DNA from: Desulfonema magnum
Lineage (GTDB): Bacteria > Desulfobacterota > Desulfobacteria > Desulfobacterales > 4be13
DNA length: 64,000 nucleotides
Assembly (NCBI RefSeq): GCF_017377395.1
Contig: NZ_CP061800.1
Span: 2,170,001-2,234,000, forward strand
Reading direction: 5' to 3'
The position numbers and the translations under genes are program-made. This document shows, piece after piece, positions 54,430 through 64,000 of this stretch. The notes under the pieces were generated by a model, which worked only from the letters and a program-made list of their open reading frames with translations, was not told the origin of the DNA and searched no databases. How positions within the stretch are numbered: the first letter of the stretch is position 1; each line of letters begins with the position of its first letter.

Positions 54430-56235
54430 ATGAAAAAAATAAATTATTCATTTTTCAGCGTTCTTTATCCCAATTATCTTATTTTTGATTATGAGGAAAA
54501 AAATACCTACAGCATCCGTGTCCGCACCACAGACCGGGACGGCGGTATTTATGAAAAGCAGCTGACCATCAGCATCAATAATCTCACGGAAGCGCCGGTC
54601 TTATCAGATGAGATCGGGACACCGATGCTTACGGAAATCGAAAAAGATTCCGAACCAAGCCAGGGGGACATTGTCGCAGATATCCTTAAAAACGGCGATG
54701 TCACATCAGCCCAGGGAAAAGCTTTGGAAGGCATTGGCATAACAGGCGCGGATAATACCAACGGAACATGGGAATATTCTGTTGATAACGGCGACACATG
54801 GGCCTGTGTTGCTGATACCGGGGGCCGTTATGTTGATATGTCCGCGGAATCCCTCTTACTCAGCAGTTCGGATCGGATCAGATTTGTACCTGATACCGGT
54901 TATGCAGGTACGGCCTCATTTGAGTTCCGGCCATGGAACATGAGCAGCGGCACCGCAGGTGAGACAGCAGACACCCGAAGCAATGGCGGCGTCACACCCT
55001 TTGGCACCGAGACTGTCAGAGCGCTTCTCAGGATACTTCAGGAGGAGGAACCCGGGGAAACTTATATCTGCGGACGGGTAACCGCGGAAGATACCGGAAA
55101 AGGGCTGGCACATTACCGGGCCGAAGTATGGTCGGGAGACATGATGGCAGGCGAGGCTGTGACAGATATGAGCGGATATTACAGTGTAACCATTCCGTCT
55201 GCTTCGGATTATGTGGTTTCAGTCTGGCCGGTTTCCGAACCAGGTGAGTATTATCATCAGTTCTACAACGGAAAAAACAGACAAAGTGAGGCCACGCGTG
55301 TCTCCGTCGGGGAAAGCGGTCTGAACAGCATTGATTTTGTATTGAAAAAAGCCTCCGGATGCGGAATCCGGGGAAGGGTGCATGACGGCCGGCACGGCAT
55401 TGCCGGCATTCAGGTGAATGTGTTTTCCGAAAGCATTATGTCCGGCATGAGTACTTTCACCGATGAAGACGGCTTTTATGCATTCACAGATCTCAGATTC
55501 GCGGCAGATTACAGAGTCTCTGTCTGGTCTGATGAGTTCGGAACCGATGTTTACTACGCACTTCCCGAAGGTCAGCGGGCCGGATACGACATTCCTGCTT
55601 ACAGTGTGTTGCTTATGAATCAGGCAACCCTTGTCCTTCCCGCGGCAAATCAGAGACAATACATTGATATTATATTGAATTTCTCAAAAAACACTTATGA
55701 TTTTTTCTCCCCGGCCGAGGACGGACCGGAAGAAGACCCGGGCAGGGAACCCAGTGCTGTCACGGGCTATGTTGTTGATAGCGACGGGATACCGTTCAGA
55801 GATGTTCTCGTAAGCATCCATTCGGAATGTGCGAATACTGAGGATGCTGTAAAAACAGATGAAAACGGTTACTATGTCTTTGAAGGATTAGATACCTGCG
55901 GAGAGATAAATGACTATGTGATCACGGTGTATGCGGAAGACTGCCCGCCCCAGTGCAAAGGTCAGAAGCGCGCGGGCGACCAAGTAAATTTTATCTTTGA
56001 AAAAGACAAAAGCGACATCGTCAGCACCATGGGAGATTACACGTTAGGAATGATTCCGGAGGATGGCACTGTCACCGTGAGAACAGATGAGATCATCGGC
56101 AGAGTGACAGATTACAGGTTGGAACCGATTCCGGAAGGTGTCGTTGTTATCGTGAAAGTATTTAAAGAAAACAGCGGATTTCTGAAAAGAGTGAGGGCGG
56201 ATAACAGCCATAGGTGTAAAGTTAAGGATACTTAA
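54430..56235 (+). CDS. Truncated adhesin-like protein: cadherin-type and carboxypeptidase-regulatory repeats
   Basis: The 601-residue frame starts inside a cadherin-like repeat ('FDYEEKNTYSIRVRTTDRDGG'), followed by a 'GITGADNTNGTWEYSVDNGDTW' domain common in giant surface proteins. Four carboxypeptidase-regulatory/SdrD-like domains follow ('GRVTAEDTGKGLAHYRAEVW', 'GIRGRVHDGRHGIAGIQVNV', 'TGYVVDSDGIPFRDVLVSI', 'IGRVTDYRLEPIPEGVVVIV'). There is no signal peptide and the first codons look adventitious, so the 5' end has been lost. At the 3' end the frame runs into the IS4-family terminal repeat at 56208 and stops there. It is likely a non-functional fragment of a large secreted protein. Confidence 0.7.
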   Translation: MKKINYSFFSVLYPNYLIFDYEEKNTYSIRVRTTDRDGGIYEKQLTISINNLTEAPVLSDEIGTPMLTEIEKDSEPSQGDIVADILKNGDVTSAQGKALEGIGITGADNTNGTWEYSVDNGDTWACVADTGGRYVDMSAESLLLSSSDRIRFVPDTGYAGTASFEFRPWNMSSGTAGETADTRSNGGVTPFGTETVRALLRILQEEEPGETYICGRVTAEDTGKGLAHYRAEVWSGDMMAGEAVTDMSGYYSVTIPSASDYVVSVWPVSEPGEYYHQFYNGKNRQSEATRVSVGESGLNSIDFVLKKASGCGIRGRVHDGRHGIAGIQVNVFSESIMSGMSTFTDEDGFYAFTDLRFAADYRVSVWSDEFGTDVYYALPEGQRAGYDIPAYSVLLMNQATLVLPAANQRQYIDIILNFSKNTYDFFSPAEDGPEEDPGREPSAVTGYVVDSDGIPFRDVLVSIHSECANTEDAVKTDENGYYVFEGLDTCGEINDYVITVYAEDCPPQCKGQKRAGDQVNFIFEKDKSDIVSTMGDYTLGMIPEDGTVTVRTDEIIGRVTDYRLEPIPEGVVVIVKVFKENSGFLKRVRADNSHRCKVKDT

Positions 56236-57914
56236 CTAACCTGCTAACGGTATGATTTCAAAAAATAAATTCACATTTATCAGATTGAAAAGACGGAAAG
56301 ACAGAGGCATGCCTTTACCCGGCTGCCCGAGTTCCGAGAGGTTTACCTTTACATATTTATAGTTTTCAAGAACTGCTCCGTCGATAAGTACATCAAGGGA
56401 GTTTTTTCTGCTTTTCTGCCTCTCTTTCCGGCATGTGTCAGTTATTTTTGCTATCATTTTCCTGACATGTTTTGCCGCTTTGTCAGCAGAATCCGAAAGC
56501 AGCACTGTCAGACCGGCTATGTTTCTTCTGAAATATTTCACTGTCTTGTCAATACTTACCTCTTCGCCGAGTATCCGCCATGCCTCTGATCTGGCATTCG
56601 AATAACAGTAGGATATGAACATCACAACTATCGCTTTTCCCAATACTTCGCACCTGAGCCTGTCCTCATTGTTTCTTACTTCTGTTTTATGAATGTTCAA
56701 TACCGATTTAAACTGTTTGAAAAATAATTCCACAGACCATCTGATCGGATAAAATGCAAGGATGGTTCTCACATCCTCCGTTTTCTCAGCAGGAATATTT
56801 GTCATCATAAAGTTCCACTCACACAGTCGCAGTGATTCTTTCTTGGGGGTTCTTCCTTTCTTTTTGGCATTCTGACACATTTTTCTCCGTTTTTTGTTTG
56901 CAACTTCTTCCGGAACTCTGACTGCGAAAAAGCGTATCTTTATCTTTTTCTCTTTGTTTCCCGTATAACATTCGAATTCAAATATTGTCTCATTGCCGTT
57001 CAGCTTTTTCAATATCTCCGAGATTCCGATTCTCTCATATTCTTCCCCTTTCTTTATATACAGACCGATTCCGGAATAATTAAAACGGGATATGAAAAAG
57101 GCTTCTTTGTCATCAGTTATTTTCAGCATGTCCGCAATTGAATATCCCAGATCGAAAATAAGCAGATCATCCGCGCTGATCTGATCGCCCAGTGTCTTCG
57201 AATAACTCTGATCGTTACACGTTTGTTTTTTTATATCAAACAGCTGAATCACTCCGGTTTTGTAATCATACATTAACTGAACTTTGCAACCCGCAATGTT
57301 ATATCCCGGAAATGCGGATTTCAGGCCCGGGGGCAGCTCCCATGACGAACTGTCAATAATATTCACTCTGCCGAACTGATTTAATACGTCAATATTGATA
57401 TTATGTCCGTTTTCAGTCGCCGTTCTGAAAAAAAATGAAAAAACTTCTGTCAGAAAATCAATGGCATACTGATTAAAACGGTCATTTATTCCCGCCCTTG
57501 AAATACATTCGGACAGATTTTCCGCTATGGCACCCAGAGTTATTGTGGTCGTTGTCAGCGAACCGAAAGTCAGCGATATGAAAAATTCGAATGCGTCCAA
57601 TTTCCGTTTTCTCTTTATGAAACCGGTTTTTTCAGCTATTTTTCTGATCTTTCCTTTTTTGAAAAACTTTTTAACTGTTCTGACATCAATTTTAATCTGT
57701 TTATTTATCATTGCACAGTCCTCCCAAATATGATCTTATGAGATTGTCGGATATTTTGTTTTTTTCACACAGTCCGGAATATCAGCATGTGCTGAGAGAT
57801 GCAATGAAAAAGTAATTTGCGACACGGCATTTCTTGCATTTTATTTAAACAACAACCATATGTTATAAAAGGATATTTTTACAATTCAGCAGTTCCTTAA
57901 CTTTACACCTATGG
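56208..57914 (-). mobile_element. IS4-family insertion sequence
   Basis: Perfect 21-bp terminal repeats starting CCATAGGTGTAAAGTTAAGG bound a 1707-bp element with one transposase gene. No flanking duplication is visible: the left flank ends AACAG and the right flank begins ATTGATCC. That would fit loss of DNA on one side after insertion. Confidence 0.85.
56236..57711 (-). CDS. IS4-family DDE transposase
   Basis: The 491-residue protein has the DDE residues in 'NIIDSSSW', 'LLIFDLGYS' and the YREK-like 'YPIRWSVELFFKQFK', in the order expected for IS4 transposases. The frame is uninterrupted, so it could be active. It fills nearly all of the element and reads opposite to the gene it disrupts. 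Confidence 0.9.
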   Translation of the reverse strand: MINKQIKIDVRTVKKFFKKGKIRKIAEKTGFIKRKRKLDAFEFFISLTFGSLTTTTITLGAIAENLSECISRAGINDRFNQYAIDFLTEVFSFFFRTATENGHNINIDVLNQFGRVNIIDSSSWELPPGLKSAFPGYNIAGCKVQLMYDYKTGVIQLFDIKKQTCNDQSYSKTLGDQISADDLLIFDLGYSIADMLKITDDKEAFFISRFNYSGIGLYIKKGEEYERIGISEILKKLNGNETIFEFECYTGNKEKKIKIRFFAVRVPEEVANKKRRKMCQNAKKKGRTPKKESLRLCEWNFMMTNIPAEKTEDVRTILAFYPIRWSVELFFKQFKSVLNIHKTEVRNNEDRLRCEVLGKAIVVMFISYCYSNARSEAWRILGEEVSIDKTVKYFRRNIAGLTVLLSDSADKAAKHVRKMIAKITDTCRKERQKSRKNSLDVLIDGAVLENYKYVKVNLSELGQPGKGMPLSFRLFNLINVNLFFEIIPLAG

Positions 57915-58100
57915 ATTGATCCCCCGGCATGCCCCCCCGGCATGAATCCCCGGAATTTCATTTGTGTACAAAGGTGACAACATTCACACAATCCCCGCCC
58001 ATTGAATTCAGATAGTTCAATATCGGAGAAGCCTCGCCGCTCTCAGAGTCCTCGCTTTCCAGTTTCGGATCCGGATTTTTCAAAGCCACATAAAGAATTT

Positions 58101-59758
58101 GGGTGTGGCTACTTTGGGACGACGAAGTATATGAATAATACTAATATATTGTCTTGACTTGCAGGCATATCATTGCTATGTTCCGTTGAGATAACTTTTT
58201 ATGTATCTCATGGAATCGCTATGTTCAGGTCATATGTCAGAGAAGCATTTGTAAGTGCGGAAGAAAAATTTCTTCAGTTGACTGAACTGCTTGGCAGCAG
58301 TGAGGCAGGTAAAATGATGCTGAGTGAGGTTGAATCGACAATAAACGGTGAAGGTCGGGAACTGTTGCGACTTTTGCTGCAAGGTCATGTGGATGACCGG
58401 GGAATCTGTGACATCGGAAAATCCGTCGTCGGTTCGGACGGAGTTGTGAGAAGCCACAAAAGAATCAGAGAACGTGAGATAAAAACATTGTTCGGGGCAG
58501 TCAGAATAAGACGGATGGGATATTCTGTCCGTGGTGCGGACAGTCTGTTTCCGAAGGACGGTTTTCTGAACCTGCCGAAAATCTCCTATTCTTTCTGCTT
58601 GCAGAAGCTTATTACGGAAGAGGCGGTCAGAGGCTCTTTTGAGGAGGGCATGAAAAGTATCAGAAGGATGACAGGTATCACGATACCGAAACGTCAGGCT
58701 GAGAAAATTGTGTTGTCCGTGTCAGGTGATTTTCACAACTTTTATGAACAGAAAGAATATGATATGCGAAATATGCATGACTGTCCTTTGCTGATTCTGA
58801 CCATGGACGGCAAAGGCATAGCTATGAGAAAGGAGTCGCTGAGGAAGGAGACAGAGAAAAGGGCGAAAGCGAATCGGCATGATATGAAACGAAGATTGTC
58901 TCCGGGAGAGAAAAAGAATTCCAAAAGAATGGCCGCTGTGGCCTCGGTTTACCTGACAGATCGGTTCGTGAGGTCCCCGGGAGATATTATCGGAGAATTG
59001 TCCGGGAAAACAGCCGGGACAGGGAAAAAACGTCCGAAGCCTTTTGAAAAAAGGGTATGGGCAAGTGCGGAACATTCCTTCGGAACAGTGGTCAGCGAGA
59101 TGTTTGACGAGGCGGTGAGCAAAGACCCTTACAGAGAGAAGGAATGGGTCGCATTGGTTGACGGGGACAGGAAACAGATCATATATCTGTCCCGTGAGGC
59201 GGAAAAGCATGGGGTCGGAATAACGATAATCTGTGATTTTATCCATATGTTGGAATACTTGTGGGAGGCAGGCGGCACGTTTTTCACTGAGTATGAAAAA
59301 CGTGAGGAATGGGTCAGAGAACGACTGGCAGGAGTGCTTCGGGGAAAGCCGGGTCTGACCGCTGGCGGAATGAGACGGTCGGCAACAAACAGAGGTCTGA
59401 ATCAGAGTGAGAGGAAGGCTGTTGACAAATGCGCCCGTTATATTACAACTCTGGCATCCCATATGAGATATGACGAATACCTGAGGAAAGGCTATCCCAT
59501 AGCCACGGGAGTCATAGAAGGCGCATGCCGATATCTTGTGAAGGACAGAATGGGCATCACAGGTGCCAGATGGGGTCTGAAAGGTGCCGAGGCCGTTTTG
59601 AAACTGCGTTCTCTGAAAGTCAGCGGAGAATTTGAGGATTATTGGAAATTTTATGAGAGACAGGAATTTAGCAGAAATCATTATGAAAAATATGCAGAAC
59701 CTGAATTTTTAATGCATATTGTCACCTGATATTCCGTCGTCCTAAAGTAGCCACACCC
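58101..59758 (+). mobile_element. ISKra4-family insertion sequence with 9-bp target duplication
   Basis: Terminal repeats GGGTGTGGCTACTTTGGGAC (left) and their near-complement ending TAGCCACACCC (right) bound a 1658-bp element. The flanks carry the perfect 9-bp repeat AAAGAATTT (58092-58100, 59759-59767). The original site can be reconstructed exactly inside the DUF4384 gene. Confidence 0.93.
58173..59729 (+). CDS. ISKra4-family transposase
   Basis: The protein of up to 518 residues has the family pattern: 'LFGAVRIRRMGYS', 'LLILTMDGKGIAMR', 'WVALVDGDRKQI', 'GITIICDFIHMLEYLWEAG' and the C-terminal 'GYPIATGVIEGACRYLVKDRMGITGARWG'. The acidic residues of the DDE site fall in these motifs. Starts at 58173 (TTG-type frame opening) or the later ATG before 'FRSYVREAF' are both possible. 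The frame is intact. Confidence 0.9.
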   Translation: MLCSVEITFYVSHGIAMFRSYVREAFVSAEEKFLQLTELLGSSEAGKMMLSEVESTINGEGRELLRLLLQGHVDDRGICDIGKSVVGSDGVVRSHKRIREREIKTLFGAVRIRRMGYSVRGADSLFPKDGFLNLPKISYSFCLQKLITEEAVRGSFEEGMKSIRRMTGITIPKRQAEKIVLSVSGDFHNFYEQKEYDMRNMHDCPLLILTMDGKGIAMRKESLRKETEKRAKANRHDMKRRLSPGEKKNSKRMAAVASVYLTDRFVRSPGDIIGELSGKTAGTGKKRPKPFEKRVWASAEHSFGTVVSEMFDEAVSKDPYREKEWVALVDGDRKQIIYLSREAEKHGVGITIICDFIHMLEYLWEAGGTFFTEYEKREEWVRERLAGVLRGKPGLTAGGMRRSATNRGLNQSERKAVDKCARYITTLASHMRYDEYLRKGYPIATGVIEGACRYLVKDRMGITGARWGLKGAEAVLKLRSLKVSGEFEDYWKFYERQEFSRNHYEKYAEPEFLMHIVT

Positions 59759-60554
59759 AAAGAATTTTGCCAGTTCCGGTATGGTCGTCCAGACGGAAAG
59801 ATTTGCTGTTTGAGGGAATAAAATAAGTTCTCCCGCGTTTCACCGCATTGAAATTGTTCACCTCGACCCCTCCGAACACCTTCATGGGAAAGAGCCGTTG
59901 CATCTGGCCGGTGTCGTCCGTGTTGAAAACATAAACATGCGCATCTTGCGGAGTTTTCAGGACGAGCTTGTACAAATCTCCCGAATACATCATGCCGCCC
60001 TGTCCGAGATTCTTAAAAATTCCGCCAGTTCTGCTTCTGGAAAGAATTTTCAGTTCCGTAGGAATCGTCTGATTGGAAACAGCCTGTCCCGAAGCTGATT
60101 CTCCCAAAACCTCCTGCTTTCCGGCAAATTTCACCTCAGTGACATTTCCTTTGGAAACATCTATCACGACCGTGCCGTCTTTGGCAAGAATAAGTGTCTG
60201 ACCGTTTGTGAACACGGAAATCTCTTTCCCGTCCGTGATTTTGTAAATCCTGTCGCCCCATTTGTTCGGATTTCGGATGATCAGCAGCATGTCTTTCTTT
60301 TCCACGACCACATCTCTGATGCGGACAGGTCTTTCCTTTTCGGTGAGATCTGCCGAAGCCTCAAGACCGAAACAGCCCAGGGGAGTTGCAACAGATGAAC
60401 TTCCCGAAAGTTCCACGCCGTCGCTTCCCACATGGAGGGTCAGCGGCAGAAACGGAAGCTTCCAGAACACGCCCACACCTTTGTCTCCCGCGGGTGCATG
60501 GCATGGATAAAAAACAAAAAAAATCGTCAGTACGACAAGCATAACATATCTCAT

Positions 60555-60938
60555 TTACCCCTACCTCCCATTTCGTCACAACATCTATCTTATTTATTTA
60601 CCTCATTACCTCGTTACCTCGTTACCACGCTTCGAGTGGGAATGCAGCCCGGACGCTTCGCGTCCAGTATAAACAGCCAGAACACAATTTGCAACAAAAT
60701 AACCTGTCAGACACAAGCTCTCATAACCTGCTCATTGGAAAAACACATAAAGCTTCCCATCTTTCGGCCAAAACCTTGGCTCGCCACCAGCAAGATCAGG
60801 AAGTTGTCATTCTTTTTTTTCTCCTCGATCATTTTTCAGAGAGGTTTCAAGGTCATACGCCTGTATTCCATTCTGGCTGATGAAAATTGCCGGGAGGATC
60901 GGAAGGCACTGAATTCCATTCCAAAGGATCAGAGGTGT
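60555..60938. other. Intergenic region with an 82-bp tandem duplication
   Basis: TGATGAAAATTGCCGGGAGG occurs at about 60879 and again at about 60961, with the following 60 bp also related. This is a duplication that reaches into the end of the His-rich gene. A weak CGCTTCGAGTGGGAATG family C word lies at about 60627. No other gene is supported. Confidence 0.5.
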
Positions 60939-61208
60939 TCAGATGTCCGGTGTCCAACTCTGATGAAAATTGCCGGGAGGGTCGGGATGTGCCGGAACCC
61001 GTTCCAACGGGTCCGGAGGATTCGGATCTTCAGGATGGTTCATGTCCCATTCCGAATGAAACAGATCAGAATGAGGAGCGTCTGGCATGGAATGATTCTG
61101 AAAACCGGGATCATGATGCTGAAAATGCTCATGCGCATTCAGATCAGAATTGTGAGAATGGTTTCCAAACTCATCGTGAGAACTGTCGTCATCAAAAACA
61201 GGGTTCAT
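60939..61208 (-). CDS. His/Asp/Pro-rich small protein
   Basis: The 89-residue protein is rich in His, Asp, Asn and Pro ('HDEFGNHSHNSDLNAHEHFQHHDPGFQNH'), suggesting metal binding, which is inference. ATG 61208 has a perfect AAGGAGG seven bases upstream. The C-terminal 'DPLERVPAHPDPPGNFHQ' is echoed in another frame just downstream as 'DPLEWNSVPSDPPGNFHQ', so the present stop seems to follow a frameshift in a formerly longer repeat protein. No family is recognised. Confidence 0.55.
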   Translation of the reverse strand: MNPVFDDDSSHDEFGNHSHNSDLNAHEHFQHHDPGFQNHSMPDAPHSDLFHSEWDMNHPEDPNPPDPLERVPAHPDPPGNFHQSWTPDI

Positions 61209-61240
61209 GGCAATACCTCCTTTTGATAATAGACATTATT

Positions 61241-61456
61241 TGCCGGACGGAGTTTGCAACCCCGTCCGGAATGTTTTCGGATCACCGCTGATGAATGTTT
61301 CGGACGGGGTTGCAAACCCCGTCCGGCAGCCTCAGCCTGATGCGTATGGGTTGCAAACCCCATCCGACAAAAGAACAAAAAATTGGACGCGGGAAGAAAC
61401 CCGGCTTTTTTATCCGGACGGGGCATCTTCACCTCTCGGAAAAACCCGGGTTTCTT
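61241..61456. repeat. Family K hairpin, family L remnant and AAACCCGGC palindrome
   Basis: Family K spans 61241-61327. A solo right end of family L (CAGCCTGATGCGTATG) follows, bounded on both sides by GGTTGCAAACCCC, as expected for an internally deleted copy. An AGAAACCCGGC...AACCCGGGTTTCTT palindrome at about 61394-61456 lies just beyond the acetoacetyl-CoA synthetase stop and may terminate it. Confidence 0.75.
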
Positions 61457-61471
61457 TTTAAGGCAGATATG

Positions 61472-63427
<1,956 letters not shown>

Positions 63428-63590
63428 ATTTCTCTCCCTTATTTAAAAATTGAGATTTTAAGACTGAACATCTTTATTACCATATTAAAAGTGTTAGGTG
63501 TTAGGTGTTAGGTGTTAGGAAAAATCCTGAAACTTTCATGCGTTGTTGTGAATCCCGCTTATGGCCGTTATCAGCATATTGCCCGGCAAT
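63428..63590. repeat. Heptamers and an IS110-end-like word
   Basis: Four TTAGGTG heptamers at about 63489-63518 are followed by AAAAATCCTGAAAC and TTTCATGCGTTGTTGTG, a word shared with the end of the IS110 units and with about 41934-41950. No gene is present. Confidence 0.7.
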
Positions 63591-64000
63591 TCACTGCTGA
63601 AGGTTTCTGAACAAAAACGATTTTATCTTTTCAGTGAATTCTTCGGGCTTCTCCAGTCCCATCATGTGGCCGCCCTCTTCGATAACTGACATTTCTGCTT
63701 CTGGTATGTGAGTGTAAAGATATTCGCTGTATTTCACAGGCGTAAGAGTGTCTGCCGCGCCGGAAATAATCAGTGTCGGAAAACGAATTTGGCCGATGTT
63801 TTCCATGATGTCAAACTGGTCACAGGCGAGATAATCGCCGTGGAACACTTCCGGCCTGTTTTTCAAAAAGTCTTCGATAGCGGCCTGAATCAGTGATGGC
63901 GAAGCAGACGGGCCAAAAGCATAATCACAGATAATGTTAATCGCGGATTTAAAACTTGTGTCTGAGACTGAGGGGAGGGGATCACATGAGAGTCCGTCAA
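63591..64000 (-). CDS. Alpha/beta hydrolase, C-terminal part (cut by the window edge)
   Basis: The frame is open from the window edge to the stop at 63591. The visible 135 residues end with the typical hydrolase C-terminus: 'FPTLIISGAADTLTPVKYSEYL' (acidic residue) and 'VIEEGGHMMGLEKPEEF' (catalytic His). The nucleophile lies outside the window. A TTG at 63866 is not a real start, because the same frame continues upstream. Substrate unknown. Confidence 0.85.
   Translation of the reverse strand, partial: DGLSCDPLPSVSDTSFKSAINIICDYAFGPSASPSLIQAAIEDFLKNRPEVFHGDYLACDQFDIMENIGQIRFPTLIISGAADTLTPVKYSEYLYTHIPEAEMSVIEEGGHMMGLEKPEEFTEKIKSFLFRNLQQ

Larger units (their letters stand above)
57958..60554 (-). 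pseudogene. DUF4384 exported protein gene split by an ISKra4-family element
   Basis: The 5' part (60554 to 59759) encodes a signal peptide (MRYVMLVVLTIFFVFYPCHAPAG) and a DUF4384-like domain ('YSGDLYKLVLKTPQDAHVYVFNTDDTGQMQRLFPM', 'FIPSNSKSFRLDDHTGTGKIL'). The 3' part lies beyond the insertion (58091 to 57958) and reads 'YVALKNPDPKLESEDSESGEASPILNYLNSMGGDCVNVVTFVHK'. Deleting the element and one 9-bp repeat joins the two in frame. The present gene would end instead in 'WVWLL' inside the element. DUF4384 proteins are typically periplasmic partners of kinases or caspase-like proteins. Confidence 0.85.

Noticed and set aside
56208..57914. A target duplication for the IS4-family element
   Set aside because: The bases next to the 21-bp ends (AACAG and ATTGATCC) do not match at any length tried.
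60432..61226. 264-codon plus-strand frame over the His-rich gene
   Set aside because: It is antisense to the His-rich gene and the DUF4384 start and passes through a tandem duplication; the minus-strand gene has a far better ribosome site.

Overview
The window looks like chromosome from a repeat-rich, anaerobic member of the Desulfobacterota (sulfate-reducer relatives, plausibly Desulfobacterales of the Desulfonema kind). This is inferred from gene content: rpsF-rpsR-DUF2232-rplI-dnaB gene order, a long-form HflX, a benzoate-CoA-ligase-type enzyme behind a sigma-54-like promoter, electron-transfer flavoprotein genes beside a heterodisulfide-reductase-like Fe-S protein, a type IV pilus assembly cluster, and multi-receiver signalling proteins. 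No rRNA, tRNA or CRISPR array was seen.

Layout. 1-8250: a chemotaxis-like trio on the minus strand (two-receiver PATAN protein, CheY-like receiver, CheW), a 51-residue small protein, a dense field of inverted-repeat elements and an outer-membrane beta-barrel gene. 8294-13593: three apparently identical head-to-tail copies of an IS110-family element. 14230-23172: hflX, a DUF29 gene, then the replication/ribosome block rpsF-rpsR-DUF2232-rplI-dnaB-helicase loader, with a 494-residue intein in the DnaB P-loop. 23766-26359: nickel/cobalt uptake genes (nikL-, nikM/cbiM- and nikK-like). 26701-29599: four genes for GYF/RDD, zinc-finger and membrane proteins. 30405-31952: benzoate-CoA-ligase-type enzyme. 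32079-37162: pilQ, pilP, pilO and a fused pilM-pilN. 37213-40551: a large hybrid histidine kinase. 41986-43260: a two-domain polynucleotide kinase-phosphatase. 43625-45462: an exported BPL_N-type protein and a hypothetical. 45972-53291: a module of FAD amine-type dehydrogenase, EtfB, EtfA and an HdrD-like Fe-S protein, which could pass electrons from an oxidised substrate to the Fe-S protein. 53488-60554: a decayed region with a TonB-receptor pseudogene, a truncated adhesin-like gene, an IS4-family element, and a DUF4384 gene split by an ISKra4-family element. 60939-64000: a His-rich small protein, acetoacetyl-CoA synthetase and the end of an alpha/beta hydrolase.

The most striking property is the non-coding DNA. 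Most long gaps are filled by short non-autonomous inverted-repeat elements. For seven families I could read exact target-site duplications of 8, 9 or 11 bp (TIRs starting CTGATTATAACGG, CATATGCATCAGG, TGGGGTGATGAAA, GGCACTGGTTCCG, GGTRGTGTTCTAAAA, GGGCGCATTCCCA and TGGTCCGTCTGAA). They are nested in each other, giving a readable order of insertion, and one uninterrupted copy serves as an empty site. All short tandem arrays have a 7-bp period (TTAGGTG, TTGAAAC, TTGAAAA types).
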